Assembly (NCBI RefSeq): GCF_029867415.1
Contig: NW_026705294.1
Coordinates: forward strand, 248,001 to 312,000
DNA from: Vicia villosa
Taxonomy: Eukaryota; Streptophyta; Magnoliopsida; Fabales; Fabaceae
Length of the DNA stretch: 64,000 bases
Direction of reading: 5' to 3'
Made by a program: the position numbers and the translations under genes. Positions 34,812 to 47,017 of this stretch are shown here, piece after piece. Numbering within the stretch: the stretch's first letter is position 1; the number at the start of each line of letters is the position of its first letter. Below the pieces are notes generated by a model. The model saw only the letters and a program-made list of their open reading frames with translations, was not told where the DNA came from and did no database searches.

Positions 34812-36020
34812 TTGTGCTTCTTCTAAAATGGAGATGGAGGATTTTAGGAGCTACCGATTCTTTGTGGTTCCGGGTTTTAAAGGCGAGATATGAGAACGTT
34901 AAAGTGAAAGCTTTGGTTGGAGATTTGAAAGCTAAAACTCGGACTAGTAAATCGGTGTGGTGATCGGATTTAATGGCTTTGGGTAAACATCTTCCGGATG
35001 ATTTTTTAGTGTCTAATATCAAGTATTGTGTCGGTACCGGTCATTCTATTCCTTTTTGGCACGCTTCTTGGTTGGAGGCGGGTATTCTAAAAGAGATTTT
35101 TCCGGGTTTGTTTTCGTCTTCTCTTTTGCAGGAAGTTGCTATTTCCGGTATGGGAGGTTGGGTTAATGGCGTGTGGAGGTGGGGCGATTTCGGCGTGAGT
35201 ATGTCGGCTGAACAGGGAGCGGCGGAGGCCCTGCTTCGGTTGAATACGCTGCTGCCAGCAATAGTGGTTAAGCCATCGGGGCCTGATCGGCCCGAGTGGA
35301 GGATGGAGGTCGAAGGCTCTTTTACCGTTTCTTCTTGCTTCGGTGCGATTAGGAACTTTTCTATACCGCTCGGACCGGCCAATCAATATGATTTTGTCTT
35401 TGCATTATTATGGAAGGTGGAGGTTCATCTAAAAGCTAAAGCGTTTGTTTGGAGAATGTTTAAGAATAAAATTCCATCTAGAGATTCTATTTTGAAAAAA
35501 GGTATTCTTTCTTGTTCTTCGAATCTTTTGTGCGTCTTTTGTAACTCGGATTGTGAAAGTATTTCGCATTTATTCTTGGATTGTCGGATAGCCAAATTGG
35601 TTTGGAAAGCAATGGCGGCTTGGATTGGTTTGAATTATGCTTATTGTGAAGATTTGAAAGAGTTTTTTTGGGTTTGGTGTTCTTTTTGTCTTCATAATAA
35701 AGTTAGGAGTGGGAAGGAGGGTAGTATTTGGTTGGCCATTGTCTGGAGCATATGGTTGTGCAGGAATGATATTATCTTTAATAGCTCGCATTGCAATTCA
35801 AGCGACTTGATTTGGAGTTGCAAAATCCTTGTTTGGAGATGGTCGTTTGTCGGGAAAATTACACATCCCAATTGTAACTTTTATGAGTTTAGCAAAAACC
35901 CTTTGTTTTACTTAAGTTAGGTTCTATTTGGTTTGTAATTTTCCTTCTGGCTTTTGCCACTTTGTAACTGAGTTCTAAGAACTTTCGTTCTTATTCAATA
36001 TAACTTGCTTACAAAAAATA
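34812..36020 (+). mobile_element. 5'-truncated LINE (ORF2 C-terminal region)
   Basis: F-box flanking sequence stops at about 34811 (compare 61008) and LINE ORF2 begins (LLLKWRWRILGATDSLWFRV). The element runs to a 3' end near 36015 with a short A-rich tail before (TA)n. I could not define a target-site duplication because of the TA repeats. Confidence 0.75.
34824..35920 (+). pseudogene. LINE ORF2 C-terminus: zf-RVT domain
   Basis: One reading frame is almost intact: KARYENVKVKALVG, then TSKSVW, a TGA stop near 34961 where Trp is expected, then SDLMALGKHLPDDFLV. It continues unbroken for 315 residues to 35920. The zf-RVT zinc-binding region is complete (LLCVFCNSDCESISHLFLDC, about 35525-35585), followed by the conserved IVWSIWLCRNDIIFN motif. 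The RT catalytic core is absent because of 5' truncation. It is the best preserved LINE reading frame in the window, suggesting relatively recent insertion. Confidence 0.85.
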
Positions 36021-36160
36021 TATATATATATATATATATAGGGCATATCATATGTCAAAATGTAGGAGAGAGAAAAAAAAGATTCACTCATAATCTCCAC
36101 CATTTATTTTAAAATCCAATGGTTCAGATTCATTCTCACATTCTCATATAAATATGGCAT

Positions 36161-37805
<1,645 letters not shown>

Positions 37806-37984
37806 GTTAAAAGGTAGTGCACTGACAGTGTAAAATAGTTTTACACTGTCATCCAATAGAAAGTTATCAATTAGCCATGTTATTAAATTATTTTTTAAAT
37901 AAAAGAGTGGTTTAATTAGATACATGATGATGATTGGTTGACAGTGTAAAATATTTTTACACTGTCAGCGCATTACCCCTTTTC
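37806..37984. mobile_element. MITE with hairpin ends (ACAGTGTAAAA family)
   Basis: The ends GGTAGTGCACTGACAGTG and, inverted, GGTAATGCGCTGACAGTG frame a ~178-base element. Each arm also contains its own small hairpin (TGACAGTGTAAAAT followed by ATTTTACACTGTCA-like sequence). Shortened relatives lie at about 61157-61255 and 63467-63565 upstream of F-box pseudogenes. No coding capacity. Confidence 0.8.
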
Positions 37985-38775
37985 TCTTATTTTAAAAAGG
38001 GTTGATTCAATTGTATCTTTGTTTTCTAATTCTTTGACATGTTTTGTTTGTAGGTACATATATCTTTGAAGTATAAGGAAATATGTTCTTTTTGAAAATA
38101 TTTTATCGAATAAGTTGGATAATGTAAGATTGAGAATTAAAAGATGAATTTTAAAAAAAAATTAAATTTTTTTAGTCAATATTATAATATTTTATTTTAT
38201 TGATTTTTGTTAATTCTTAATTTTTTTTAGGTATTGATTTTGAAGTTCTTTTAATTTTATAAATGTTTATTAATTTTAATTTCTTTTATCATTCACCTTT
38301 TTATCTCTTTTTATTTCTGTCTATTACTTATGCTTTCTTTTAATTTTTTTTAGTATTCTTTTCTTATTTTGTTTATCATGGTTTTTCTAATTATTGTAGC
38401 TTAATTTTGAATTTTATTATTTATGTATGCAAAATAATAAGTTGATTTCTAAAATTAGTTAGTATATGAATTTTTGTTTATATACAATTAAATTTTTTTA
38501 ATTATCTTATAAATATATATTTTATTTTTTCATTTAGTTCAAACTATTACATTGATGATATTTTCTATATAAAATTAATAATCATTAAAGTTTATATTTT
38601 TTTCCAAATCAAGGCATGTCTATTTTTTTTAGGCCCGGATAATAAAGACTACATTAAAAAAAATCTATATTTAACTATTCTTCATATTTAATTTGTAGAG
38701 TTTGTATCTTATTTTTTGTTTTACTATGAGATTAATATTAGGGTTCAACGTTTCAACTGATCTAAAAAACACGTA
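37985..38775. other. AT-rich upstream region of the F-box pseudogene
   Basis: No gene. The last ~45 bases (TTAGGGTTCAACGTTTCAAC) match the upstream of the pseudogenes at 61343 and 63647, so they belong to the F-box repeat unit. Confidence 0.5.
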
Positions 38776-39911
38776 ATGGGTCTCCTCAATCCATCTCCCT
38801 CGCGGCGTTTTCCACTGTCGCCGGCATTCGTTCCCGAAGAATTCCTTACAGATGTGTTATCACGTCTTACAGTAAAGCGACTTATGCGATTCAGATGTGT
38901 GTCTAAGTCATGGAATTCACTCATCTCTGATCCCACCTTTGTTAAATTACACCTTCATAAATCTTCACAAAATGACTATTGCACGCTTGTAAGTGCCATT
39001 GGTTTCATCTTAGCATCCTTCTCATTTGATCCTTTGTACAAAAACTCTCCAATCAATTTCAAATTACCCATGGATCCTTACTTTCAATTAAATAAAAATG
39101 AATTCAGGCATGTTGTCGGTTCATGCAATGGATTGCTATGTTTGGTAGGCTCTCATAGGCTTAATGGGAGTAATTGGAGAGGGTTTCACATTTGGAATCC
39201 AGCCACCAGGACAATGTCCCAAAGATTATGTTCTTTTTACGACGATCTAAGTATTCCTTTTAGTTTCACGTTTGGTTGTGATAAATCAAACAACACATAT
39301 AAGGTGGTCGCAGTAACGAGAACAAATGTTAGGGTTTTCAGCTTGCAAGATGATGCTTGGAGAAATATCCAAAATCCTCCCAGGGCTCATTATTGCGTGA
39401 GGACGATGGTTGTGTATCTGAGTGGTAGTGTTAATTGGTTGGCAATTGACAATTACTTTGTTCCCACTGACAAGTCATTTGTGATTATTTCACTTGATTT
39501 GGGCACCAAAACGTAAACTCAATTGTTGTTGCCTCCTCAGGATTTCCAGGAAATTTCATTTATTAATCAAAACCTAAGTGTGTTAAAGGACTCTCTTTGT
39601 TTTTCTCATGATTTCAAACAAACTCACTTCGTTATATGGCAAATGAAGGAACTTGGAGTTGAAGACTCTTTTGGACTCAATTGCTTAAAATCAGTTATCA
39701 AGATCTTCGAAGAGATTTTCCATTTAAAGGATTCATCCAACATTTGTTACCATTATGTTATTCCGAGAAGAATGATACACTATTATTGACAAACCTATAT
39801 ATAGAAGGATTAATTCTCTCTAACTGGAAAGTTAATAGACTAGAAAAAATTCATGGCAGTTGGTTGGACACTTGCATGAACTATGTTGAATGCTTGGTAT
39901 CCCATTGTTGA
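38776..39911 (+). pseudogene. F-box/FBA-type gene, disrupted
   Basis: The F-box (VPEEFLTDVLSRLTVKRLMR, FRCVSKSWNSLISDP) and most of the FBA region (GSCNGLLCLVG, HIWNPATRTMS, FTFGCDKSNNTYKVV) are intact. A TAA at 39514-39516 replaces the His codon of the conserved GTETHTQ motif. After it the frame continues, until two extra T in GACTCTTTTGGACT (about 39667) shift it. The correct frame then resumes to the normal C-terminus at 39911. Without these two lesions it would be full length, so inactivation is fairly recent. A truncated 246-residue product is possible but would lack much of the substrate-binding region. Confidence 0.9.
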
Positions 39912-40529
39912 AAGTAAGTCTTCTACCCTAATTTACTTATATCAATTTGAATTACTTGTGTGATCATTTTTGAAGAGCAAGTGTTTCATGTTAGTAGACT
40001 TTGAAAATTTTGTTTAGAGCTGTCGCAAAGTATGAAGTTATTTTTGCAAATAAATATATGTTGAATTTTCTTGTTCAGACTTCTTCAACTGGTTCTTGAT
40101 TCATTATGGAATCATTCTATATATGGAGAAAAGACAACTCCAACATGGCCCAAATATACATCTGATGCCTCTCTACCAAGATTGACAGGCTATACTCACT
40201 TTTAAGTGTTGGCTTCATTTACAATATTTATAGAAGTCATCTATTAATTTGTTGACAAATGGATCTTGTTATTTTATTTTTCTAGAGTAGAGGTTGATTT
40301 TATGTAGAATTATATATCATTATGATATTTAGTTGGTGCAAAAACAAAAACTTTGATGAAGGTTTTGATACGGTTTTTTCAAAAAGTTTTATTTACTTAT
40401 GCCATGGAATCAAACATATCTAGAAAACCTATTACACATGGTATGTACTACACGGTGAAACTGGACAAGCATTTCTGTGTCATTTCCCATCCATTTGTAC
40501 TTTCACCCAGCTTCCTAATTATTGTTTGA
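39912..40529 (+). other. 3' flank of the F-box pseudogene
   Basis: Carries the family's post-stop GTAAGT donor and the TGGTTCTTGATTCATT/AACATGGCCC landmarks also found at 34055 and 55023, in degraded form. No gene. Confidence 0.5.
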
Positions 40530-40733
40530 ATGGCTAACAAATATCACTATGATTGTTTTTGTTTTTCTCATAATTTCAAACAAACTCACTTTGTTAAATG
40601 GAAAATGAAGGAATTTGGATTTGAAGATTCTTGGACTAAATTGCTTAAAATTAGTTATCAAGATCTTCAAATAGATTTTCCATTTAATGGATTCATCCAT
40701 CATTTGTTACCATTATGTTATTATTCAAATTGA
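40530..40733 (+). pseudogene. F-box gene C-terminal fragment
   Basis: From about 40543 the frame encodes FCFSHNFKQTHFVKWKMKEF and ISYQDLQIDFPFNGFIHHLL, ending at LLPLCYYSN. This corresponds to the part of the family just before its C-terminus. The 5' part is absent and the end is replaced, so it is a dispersed duplicate scrap. Confidence 0.85.
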
Positions 40734-40877
40734 TGCACATTTCTATAATATTCTAGCAAAAATATATGACAATGTTTAGAGAAAACTAGAATAGTCTAAA
40801 GTTGCTACATATTTCTAGAGTGTTCCGATAAATCTTAGATTAATTTATAGCCTAGAAAGTTCTAAGTCAATGTAATG

Positions 40878-42370
40878 TGTTAGACGCTGGCCTGAGGATC
40901 TAGAGGGGGGTGAATAGATCTCACAGAGTTTTTCGGAATTATTTCGAACTAAAGCGAAAGCGGTTCTGAATCGACTTGCGTCTATTCCGGACCGTTATTG
41001 CAAGGGTCGTATATGTGACAAAACCACAAGATAATTGAGATTAACGATGAAGTGATATGTTATCGAATCAATACATTTCACAGCTGAGAATCAATTAACT
41101 TCTAAATTGACAAACTTTGATTTGCAATGCAGTAATAATGGAATAAGCAAAAAGACAAACACTTGGTGATAGTGTTCAAATTGATGATGATTCAAGATGT
41201 GGTGAATTGTGATGTTTATGCAGAACTTTAATTCACAATTTTAACACTTGAATCGTTAATCAATTTTGCAATTATGACCAAATATGAACAGAACGTAAAT
41301 GAAAAGATAAAAGCGACAAGAACACGATATTTGTTCAGGCAGTTCGTCGATCGTCCTCGCTACGACTACGTCTGCCCCCAATTCCAAATTGAAATTGGGA
41401 AATCTTCCATTAATGTTGAAAGTAGTATATACAAAGAAGAAAACAAAGCGATAAACAATAAACCGAATTTGTCGATCCTTTGAATCTTCTTCCCCCTTAA
41501 TCTTGAGTCAGATCAAGGTGATCCAAGAGCTTCACTTGATCCCTTTTCTGCAGTGTCTTGAATTGCCTTGAACCCTTGTTCTTCAATCTTCACACTCAGA
41601 TGGATCCTCGATGAAACCTCTTGATAAAAACCCCCAAGAAACACCTATCTTGGAGGACAAAACCCTCGGATTTTATTCACCAAAAACCCCACAAATCTTC
41701 ACCCACTAGGAATCTTCAATTCCGTTCCATGGACGTTATCGAACTCGATCACTAACCCTTAACGCAAGAATGATTATGTGTAATTGTGTTGGAGATGACG
41801 AAGAACGAAGATGAGAAGCCTTTGTGTATCTTTCAGTCGTTGGTGTTGTTTTCAATAATTGGACCTTGGACAATATATATGAGTTGCTGGTATGTTGGAG
41901 CAGAGTGAACACATGATTTGGGAAGTTTTTAGCAGATAGGTCGACCTACCTTGGTGCTTAGGTCGACCTAACAGAGGTAAGAATGAGTCAGAATGAATTT
42001 GTTGCCAGTTGAGTCGACCTATTGCTAGGTTAGGTCGACCTAGAATCAGTTAATTCAGCTTTTTGAAGAATTCTTCAGATTAGGTCGACCTGTGGATGTG
42101 AGTGGGTCGACCTAACAGTGATATGACAAAAACTCTTCAGTTTAGGTCGACCTGGGAGTGTGGTTAGGTCGACCTACTTGTGGTATTTCTGAAACTTTCT
42201 TGTTTTCTTAGTTTTGAGTCGACCTAGATATATTGCAGGTCGACCTGATTTGTCTTGAATAGCCAACCTAGCATTTCCTTGAGTTCTTTTGCTTAAGCCT
42301 TGTTGTTTGTTTGCTTGTGGAGTTTGCCATGGATCAAAAACTTCTTTGTGAATGTGACCTTGTATTTACA
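40878..42370 (-). mobile_element. 3' LTR of the Sirevirus-type element (1493 bp)
   Basis: On the minus strand it starts TGTAAATACAAGG directly after the purine tract AAAAAAGGGGAGAA and ends GCGTCTAACA. U3 contains about ten GTCGAC-centred palindromes (41937-42247). A TATATAT box lies near 41873-41880, downstream of the palindromes as expected for a promoter. Part of the R/U5 region matches the fragment at 21961-22610. Confidence 0.8.
41937..42247. promoter_or_regulatory. Palindrome cluster 1 (TAGGTCGACCTA) in LTR U3
   Basis: About ten copies of a palindrome centred on GTCGAC, mostly TAGGTCGACCTA or one-sided variants, over 311 bases (for example 41937-41948 and 41959-41970). Repeated palindromes upstream of a TATA box suggest binding sites for a dimeric factor. 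Sireviruses are known for repeated palindromes in non-coding regions. Confidence 0.65.
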
Positions 42371-42548
42371 TTCTCCCCTTTTTTGATGATGGCGAACACT
42401 CAATGACATCTCATGATGGCAAACAATCAGTGACATCTCTAACAGAACAAGTAGTGATTGCTCCCCCATACTCTCAGCATCCATAACTAAGCTCCCCCGT
42501 ACACTCAGCATCTATTCCCCGTACTCTCAGCATCTATCTCCCCCTTTG
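42371..42548 (-). other. Repeated purine tracts before the 3' LTR
   Basis: On the minus strand CAAAGGGGGAGAT (about 42548-42536) is followed by three units of GATGCTGAGAGTACGGGG or close variants, then AAAAAAGGGGAGAA next to the LTR. Only the last is positioned as the functional polypurine tract. The others look like duplicated tracts. Confidence 0.6.
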
Positions 42549-42818
42549 ACAACATCAAAAAAAGAAATGCACGAGTAATAGAAACAAGAGACAGTATAAA
42601 ATAGATAAGGCAGGAACGTAGCACACATAATCGTTAACAGAAGCAAGTAGAGGTGACATAATATCCAAAAAAAAACTTTTAATGTTACAACCAAGCACAC
42701 ATAATATTCAGACAAATTTAAAAGAAAACTAAACTAAGTACTTAGAAATCTTTAGTAAATATTCATGACAATGATGGAATGAGATGTAATGATATGATGG
42801 AATGAAAAGATATGCATC

Positions 42819-44324
42819 CTAACGCCTTCCCCGTCTTCCTCTTCCTCTTTGAAATGTTTGAGGACGGTCTTCTTCAACTTGTTCCAACAGATCAAGCACG
42901 GAGTGGTTTAGAGTATTGAAGCTTTGACTTATGTTAGCATGACGATGCAATGCTGTTTCCTCAAACTGATTCTGTCTTAGAGTCAAGTTGGAGGCAAAAG
43001 TCTCAAAATCGCTTTTGTGGTCTTGAACCAGGCTGTATAGTGATTGATATTGACGTTGTTGTTCGTCATATCGATCTTGTTGAAGTTGTTGCATGTTCTG
43101 GAACTGAAGCTGCTGTGTGTCGAAGTGTTGTTGCTGTAGGAGTTGCATATTTTCAAGCATGGAGATGATGTTGGACTGATCCGGCGGAGGTGGAGCAGTG
43201 TATCCCCAAGGAATTTCTTCCTCTTGAGGAGGTACATATTGCCAATTTGAGTCCGTGTCATGAGCTACATCTTCCATGGTGTGATCCTCAATATTTGCTA
43301 TTTCTTGATCATTTCCTTCTTCTTCATTCCCTGCAATGTGACCAAATTCCGTAGGATCATCATAGTTGTAGATGATCTTTCCGGTTCCCTTTTGAATGAG
43401 ATAGTAGGTTTTCTTATTTGGATCCCAATGGTATCCCATGAGAGTTAAGGTTGTTTGGGAGAAGTCTTGATTCTGTTTCATGTGAATGTAGGACAATCCA
43501 TCGAGTTTCATGCCGAAATGGTTCACGATTGTTTGAATGATTGAGCCATAGCATAGAGCAGTAGTCTTCTGCTTTACCTCTTCAAACTTGGCAGTTAGAA
43601 AGTGTGGCCAGTGCACACGTGTCCTATTTTGAATCAGGTACATTAACACAACCTCATTTCGTTCAGTTCTTGAGAATCCGCCTGCTCGTGGTCGAATAAC
43701 TCTTGAGATAATCCAGTTGAGGAGCCTAGGATCTCTTTTTAGGTGACCGGCTGTGATGGATTCATTTTGCTTGTCAAAGACGACAGGGTCTTTGAGAATA
43801 GATTTCATGTAGGCGACATGATCATAGTTGGCCGGAAAGTCACCGTCTTCTATACGAACTTCATCTCCTAAGAGTGTAAGACCAAAGATACTTATCCAGG
43901 CTCGTTTGTCAACAATATGGGATCTCGACCCCATTTTAAACCTAAAATTACAACCTTCCTCTCTTGTGAACCCTGCATAGAAAGCGCTAACAGTGTTTTC
44001 ACAATACGGTGTGGCACACTCCAAAAGGGGGTGAACATTTTGATGCTGAACAAGACTGACAACATCAGGAATGTGCATGTGCTTAGCAACATGTTGATTA
44101 TAGATATATTGCTTGACTACCTTCCTCTTCATTTGCCATTTTTCAAAATTTTCTTTGCAATCAGGATGAACAAGGGCTACAGCACTTACCGGTTGAGAGG
44201 ATGATCCAGATGCGATTTCCTTTCCCTTTCTTGATTTTGGAGGCATTCTTGCTGATGATTTGTGTGAGGGGGATGATTTTTGACAACCTTTTGGGTTTGA
44301 GGAATTAGGGTTGGCCGTACACAA
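42819..44324 (-). CDS. Extra ORF of the Sirevirus-type element (plant transposon protein, 501 aa)
   Basis: An uninterrupted 501-residue frame between the gag region and the 3' LTR, where many Sireviruses carry an additional, sometimes env-like, ORF. The N-terminus is basic (PPKSRKGKEI, about 28-37). The central part (about 55-290, for example EKWQMKRKVVKQ and FGLTLLGDEVRIEDGDFP) resembles proteins annotated in legumes as putative plant transposon proteins. Residues about 388-480 are Gln-rich and likely coiled coil, and the C-terminus is Arg/Gly-rich (RGRGRRGRR), suggesting nucleic-acid binding. I see no signal peptide or transmembrane segment, so an envelope role is not supported. A preserved frame of this length implies constraint or youth. 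Confidence 0.75.
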   Translation of the reverse strand: MCTANPNSSNPKGCQKSSPSHKSSARMPPKSRKGKEIASGSSSQPVSAVALVHPDCKENFEKWQMKRKVVKQYIYNQHVAKHMHIPDVVSLVQHQNVHPLLECATPYCENTVSAFYAGFTREEGCNFRFKMGSRSHIVDKRAWISIFGLTLLGDEVRIEDGDFPANYDHVAYMKSILKDPVVFDKQNESITAGHLKRDPRLLNWIISRVIRPRAGGFSRTERNEVVLMYLIQNRTRVHWPHFLTAKFEEVKQKTTALCYGSIIQTIVNHFGMKLDGLSYIHMKQNQDFSQTTLTLMGYHWDPNKKTYYLIQKGTGKIIYNYDDPTEFGHIAGNEEEGNDQEIANIEDHTMEDVAHDTDSNWQYVPPQEEEIPWGYTAPPPPDQSNIISMLENMQLLQQQHFDTQQLQFQNMQQLQQDRYDEQQRQYQSLYSLVQDHKSDFETFASNLTLRQNQFEETALHRHANISQSFNTLNHSVLDLLEQVEEDRPQTFQRGRGRRGRR

Positions 44325-44384
44325 TGATGTGAGAATGAGTGGGAAAGAAAAGAGGAATGATTATGAATGAATGGGGATGGGTCG

Positions 44385-44590
44385 GGTCGACCAACAGACC
44401 CAAATTTGGGAATTTTTGAAGCAGTAGGTCGACCTAAATGAAGGCTGGGTCGACCTAACAGAGAAGCCTTTAAAAAATTGCAGATTAGGTCGACCTAAAA
44501 AGAGGGTAGGTCGACGTAACTGGGCATTTTTGGTTTCTGCTGAAAGTTTTCTTCTGTAGGTCGACTCAGATACAGGTTAGGTCGACCTAA
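44385..44590. promoter_or_regulatory. Palindrome cluster 2 (TAGGTCGACCTA) upstream of the extra ORF
   Basis: About seven GTCGAC-centred palindromes lie 60-265 bases upstream (minus strand) of the extra ORF's start. They are of the same type as in the LTR U3 and share the longer word GTTAGGTCGACCCA with it. A pyrimidine-rich leader follows before the ATG. Confidence 0.55.
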
Positions 44591-45276
44591 GTTGCTTCAA
44601 ATGTTTGAAATGCCTTAGGGATGTTACTCTATGATGCATTTATGCTTAGTTGCTTGCTTGTATGCCCAAAACATGATATGTTATGAATGGAGATGATAGA
44701 CACATATATGTAATTGAGATATATAGATAAACATATATGAAGTCACTATAAGCATGTTAATTGATAGCATATTATAGTATCAATAAAATTTTTGGAAGTG
44801 AACAATAAACATGTTACCGCTTTCTCAATATGTAGGTGTTTTGTCATCATTGTGTGGAATCCTCTTGTCAGTGTGCTATACTCCTAGATTTGATGATGAA
44901 TTATCTTGATAGAATGTTTCATAACTTGATTGCTTGATTTTGCGAAAAACTCATCTAGTATCGATTACTTGATGTTCTCCCGGATGCGGGACAGTGTCCC
45001 AAACAATATTCTGCTTAGAATAGGTTTAAATTTCCTTGCAATGCAACTTGCCAATTGCACATCAAGTAATGCGACCTTTGTGTTTTTCGGGTTAACTTGT
45101 ATTTGAGATGTATCTTATACATTAGTGGTGGCCAGGTCACCTACATTTCCTTTGCCAAGAATATTTCTTTATAGATGACATACCAAAAAGTGATATGTCT
45201 CCCTTTATGTGTCTTGAGCATCAGCTATCAAGGAACCACCACCTTTCGGCGATGTCAAGACACTTTTCCTGCAAAA
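44591..45276 (-). other. Non-coding interior of the Sirevirus-type element
   Basis: This is where pol would be expected. Translations are full of stops and show no integrase, RT or RNase H motif. No other element recognised. Confidence 0.6.
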
Positions 45277-45385
45277 TTAATTTAGAATAGAAGGTCCCCA
45301 ATCTTCATTGGGTCCTAGGTGGTGAGTACAGAAGTTGTTGCACTTAGGCAACCATTGAAATACTCCTTGAGGAACTAAAATTCTC

Positions 45386-47017
45386 CTAAATTTGCATTTT
45401 TTCAATGGTATGTCCCTTTTTGCAACAATAATGACAGGTAATATGATGAGAATATGCTGTTTTGCTAGTTGATACTTTTGATACAAAAGTGTATTTACTA
45501 TATAAAGGAGTATACGATCTTTTGAACTTATTTGGATCAACCGCAAAAGTCACTTTTGGTTGTAGAGCCTTGTCTAACTTGGCTTTTAGATCTCTTACTT
45601 CTTTTTGCCAAATGTGACATGTCTCACAACCAAACCATGATGTAGGATCTATCTCAACTTTATCCTTTTGAATGTCTAGCATAGATTGTTTTAAAGCTTC
45701 CATATCCTTTTCGGTTTTCTCAACTTTTGATTCAAGATATGAAAAGATTTTCTTATTTGAGGCCAAAAGTTTGAAAGCTTTAATTGCATCTCTATGTAAT
45801 TCTTCAAAAGCAAGTTTTAGTTGAGAATGAGATACCTTATCTACGAGTTCAGGTTTAAGATGACTTACAACTTTCTTTTTCTTGTGTTGATGAGCCATAA
45901 AACATAGGTTTGCTGATTTTTCTTCATCGCTTGATGAGCTTTCACTAGATGAATCACTTTCCCATGCTATGTAGGCTCTCTTAGATTTGTTATGACCTTT
46001 GCTTTGGTTCTTCTCTTTTTCCTTCTTAAGGTATGGACAATCCGGTTTGTAGTGACCGGCTTTCCCACAATTAAAGCAAGGGCCTTTGATTTTTCCTTTG
46101 TTGTCGTCATCTTGTTTGAACTTGTTTGATTGCTTTCTATAGTTGATCAAGCCTTTGTCATAATGTTTTGCTCCATTTTTCTTTAGATATTTGTTGTATC
46201 TTCGTACAAACAGTCCCATTTCCTCATCATCGGAGTCTTCGTCATCACTTGTATCACTATCCTCTAGCTCTTGTCTTGAGGTCTTGGAGCTTGAAGCTTT
46301 TAGAGCTATTGACTTCTTCTCTACCTCTTTCTCCATGTTCTTTTCTTTCTTTGCCCTTTTCTCATGCATGTCAAGGCATTTAAGGTGTTGTTCATGTTCC
46401 TCTAGTTTACCAAAAAGAGTGGTAATGTCTAAGGTATTTAGATCATTTGCTTCCTTTATTGCTGTAACCTTGGGTTGCCATTCCCTGTTCAAGCATCTTA
46501 AGATTTTGTTAGTAGCAACTGCATTGGAAACAGGTCTATCAAGAGAATTTAACCGATTTTTCAGGTGAACGAATCTCTTCTGCATGTTTTCGATGGATTC
46601 ACCATCTTCCATGTGGAAGAGTTCGAACTCTTGAGTTAACGTATTGATCCTAGCTAGTTTGACATCATCCGTTCCCTCGTGGACAACTTGCAATGTGTCC
46701 CACATAGCTTTAGCGGATCTACAATGGGAAACGCGATAGTATTCATCAACTCCTAGAGCTGAAATTAGAATGTTTCTCGCTTTCCAATCGTATGCATATC
46801 TCTTTTCATCTTCAGCATCCCAAGTATTTTCTGGTTTTGGAACAACTGCACCAGCTGCATTAGTCATGGTGATCTGAAAGGGACCATTGACAATAGCTTT
46901 CCAGATGTTCCTATCAATTGCATTGATGTGGACACACATACAATCCTTCCAATAGCCATAGTTTTCACCGTTGAAAACTGGAGCTCTATTGTGAGCCCCT
47001 TTAGGTCCGGAAGCCAT
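45386..47017 (-). CDS. Sirevirus-type Gag with zinc knuckle
   Basis: The start is placed at 47017 (MASGPKGAHNRAPVFNGENY), the usual Sirevirus Gag beginning; the open frame itself extends to 47071. N-terminal capsid-like region with the FNGENYGYWK motif and a UBN2/gag-type helical region, then an acidic Ser/Asp-rich stretch (SDTSDDEDSDDEE). A CCHC knuckle CFNCGKAGHYKPDC follows at about residues 332-345 counted from the upstream ATG. The C-terminal part is coiled coil and ends in a second knuckle, CHYCCKKGHTIEK, whose last Cys is lost. A run of six A (45397-45402 on the complement) appears to have gained one base. Beyond it, another frame continues for about 40 residues (to 45277) with a sequence typical of the gag-pol junction. 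Gag forms the particle and packages element RNA. Confidence 0.88.
   Translation of the reverse strand: MASGPKGAHNRAPVFNGENYGYWKDCMCVHINAIDRNIWKAIVNGPFQITMTNAAGAVVPKPENTWDAEDEKRYAYDWKARNILISALGVDEYYRVSHCRSAKAMWDTLQVVHEGTDDVKLARINTLTQEFELFHMEDGESIENMQKRFVHLKNRLNSLDRPVSNAVATNKILRCLNREWQPKVTAIKEANDLNTLDITTLFGKLEEHEQHLKCLDMHEKRAKKEKNMEKEVEKKSIALKASSSKTSRQELEDSDTSDDEDSDDEEMGLFVRRYNKYLKKNGAKHYDKGLINYRKQSNKFKQDDDNKGKIKGPCFNCGKAGHYKPDCPYLKKEKEKNQSKGHNKSKRAYIAWESDSSSESSSSDEEKSANLCFMAHQHKKKKVVSHLKPELVDKVSHSQLKLAFEELHRDAIKAFKLLASNKKIFSYLESKVEKTEKDMEALKQSMLDIQKDKVEIDPTSWFGCETCHIWQKEVRDLKAKLDKALQPKVTFAVDPNKFKRSYTPLYSKYTFVSKVSTSKTAYSHHITCHYCCKKGHTIEKMQI

Noticed and set aside
41937..42247. CRISPR-like array of repeated short words
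   Set aside because: Repeats are 10-12 base palindromes with irregular spacing in a plant LTR; no direct repeat-spacer periodicity.
42819..44324. Envelope protein interpretation of the extra Sirevirus ORF
   Set aside because: No signal peptide, transmembrane segment or glycoprotein features; the basic, Gln-rich and Arg/Gly-rich composition suggests an intracellular nucleic-acid-binding role.
46168..46568. Plus-strand frames over the Gag gene
   Set aside because: Antisense shadows of the Ser/Asp-rich part of Gag.
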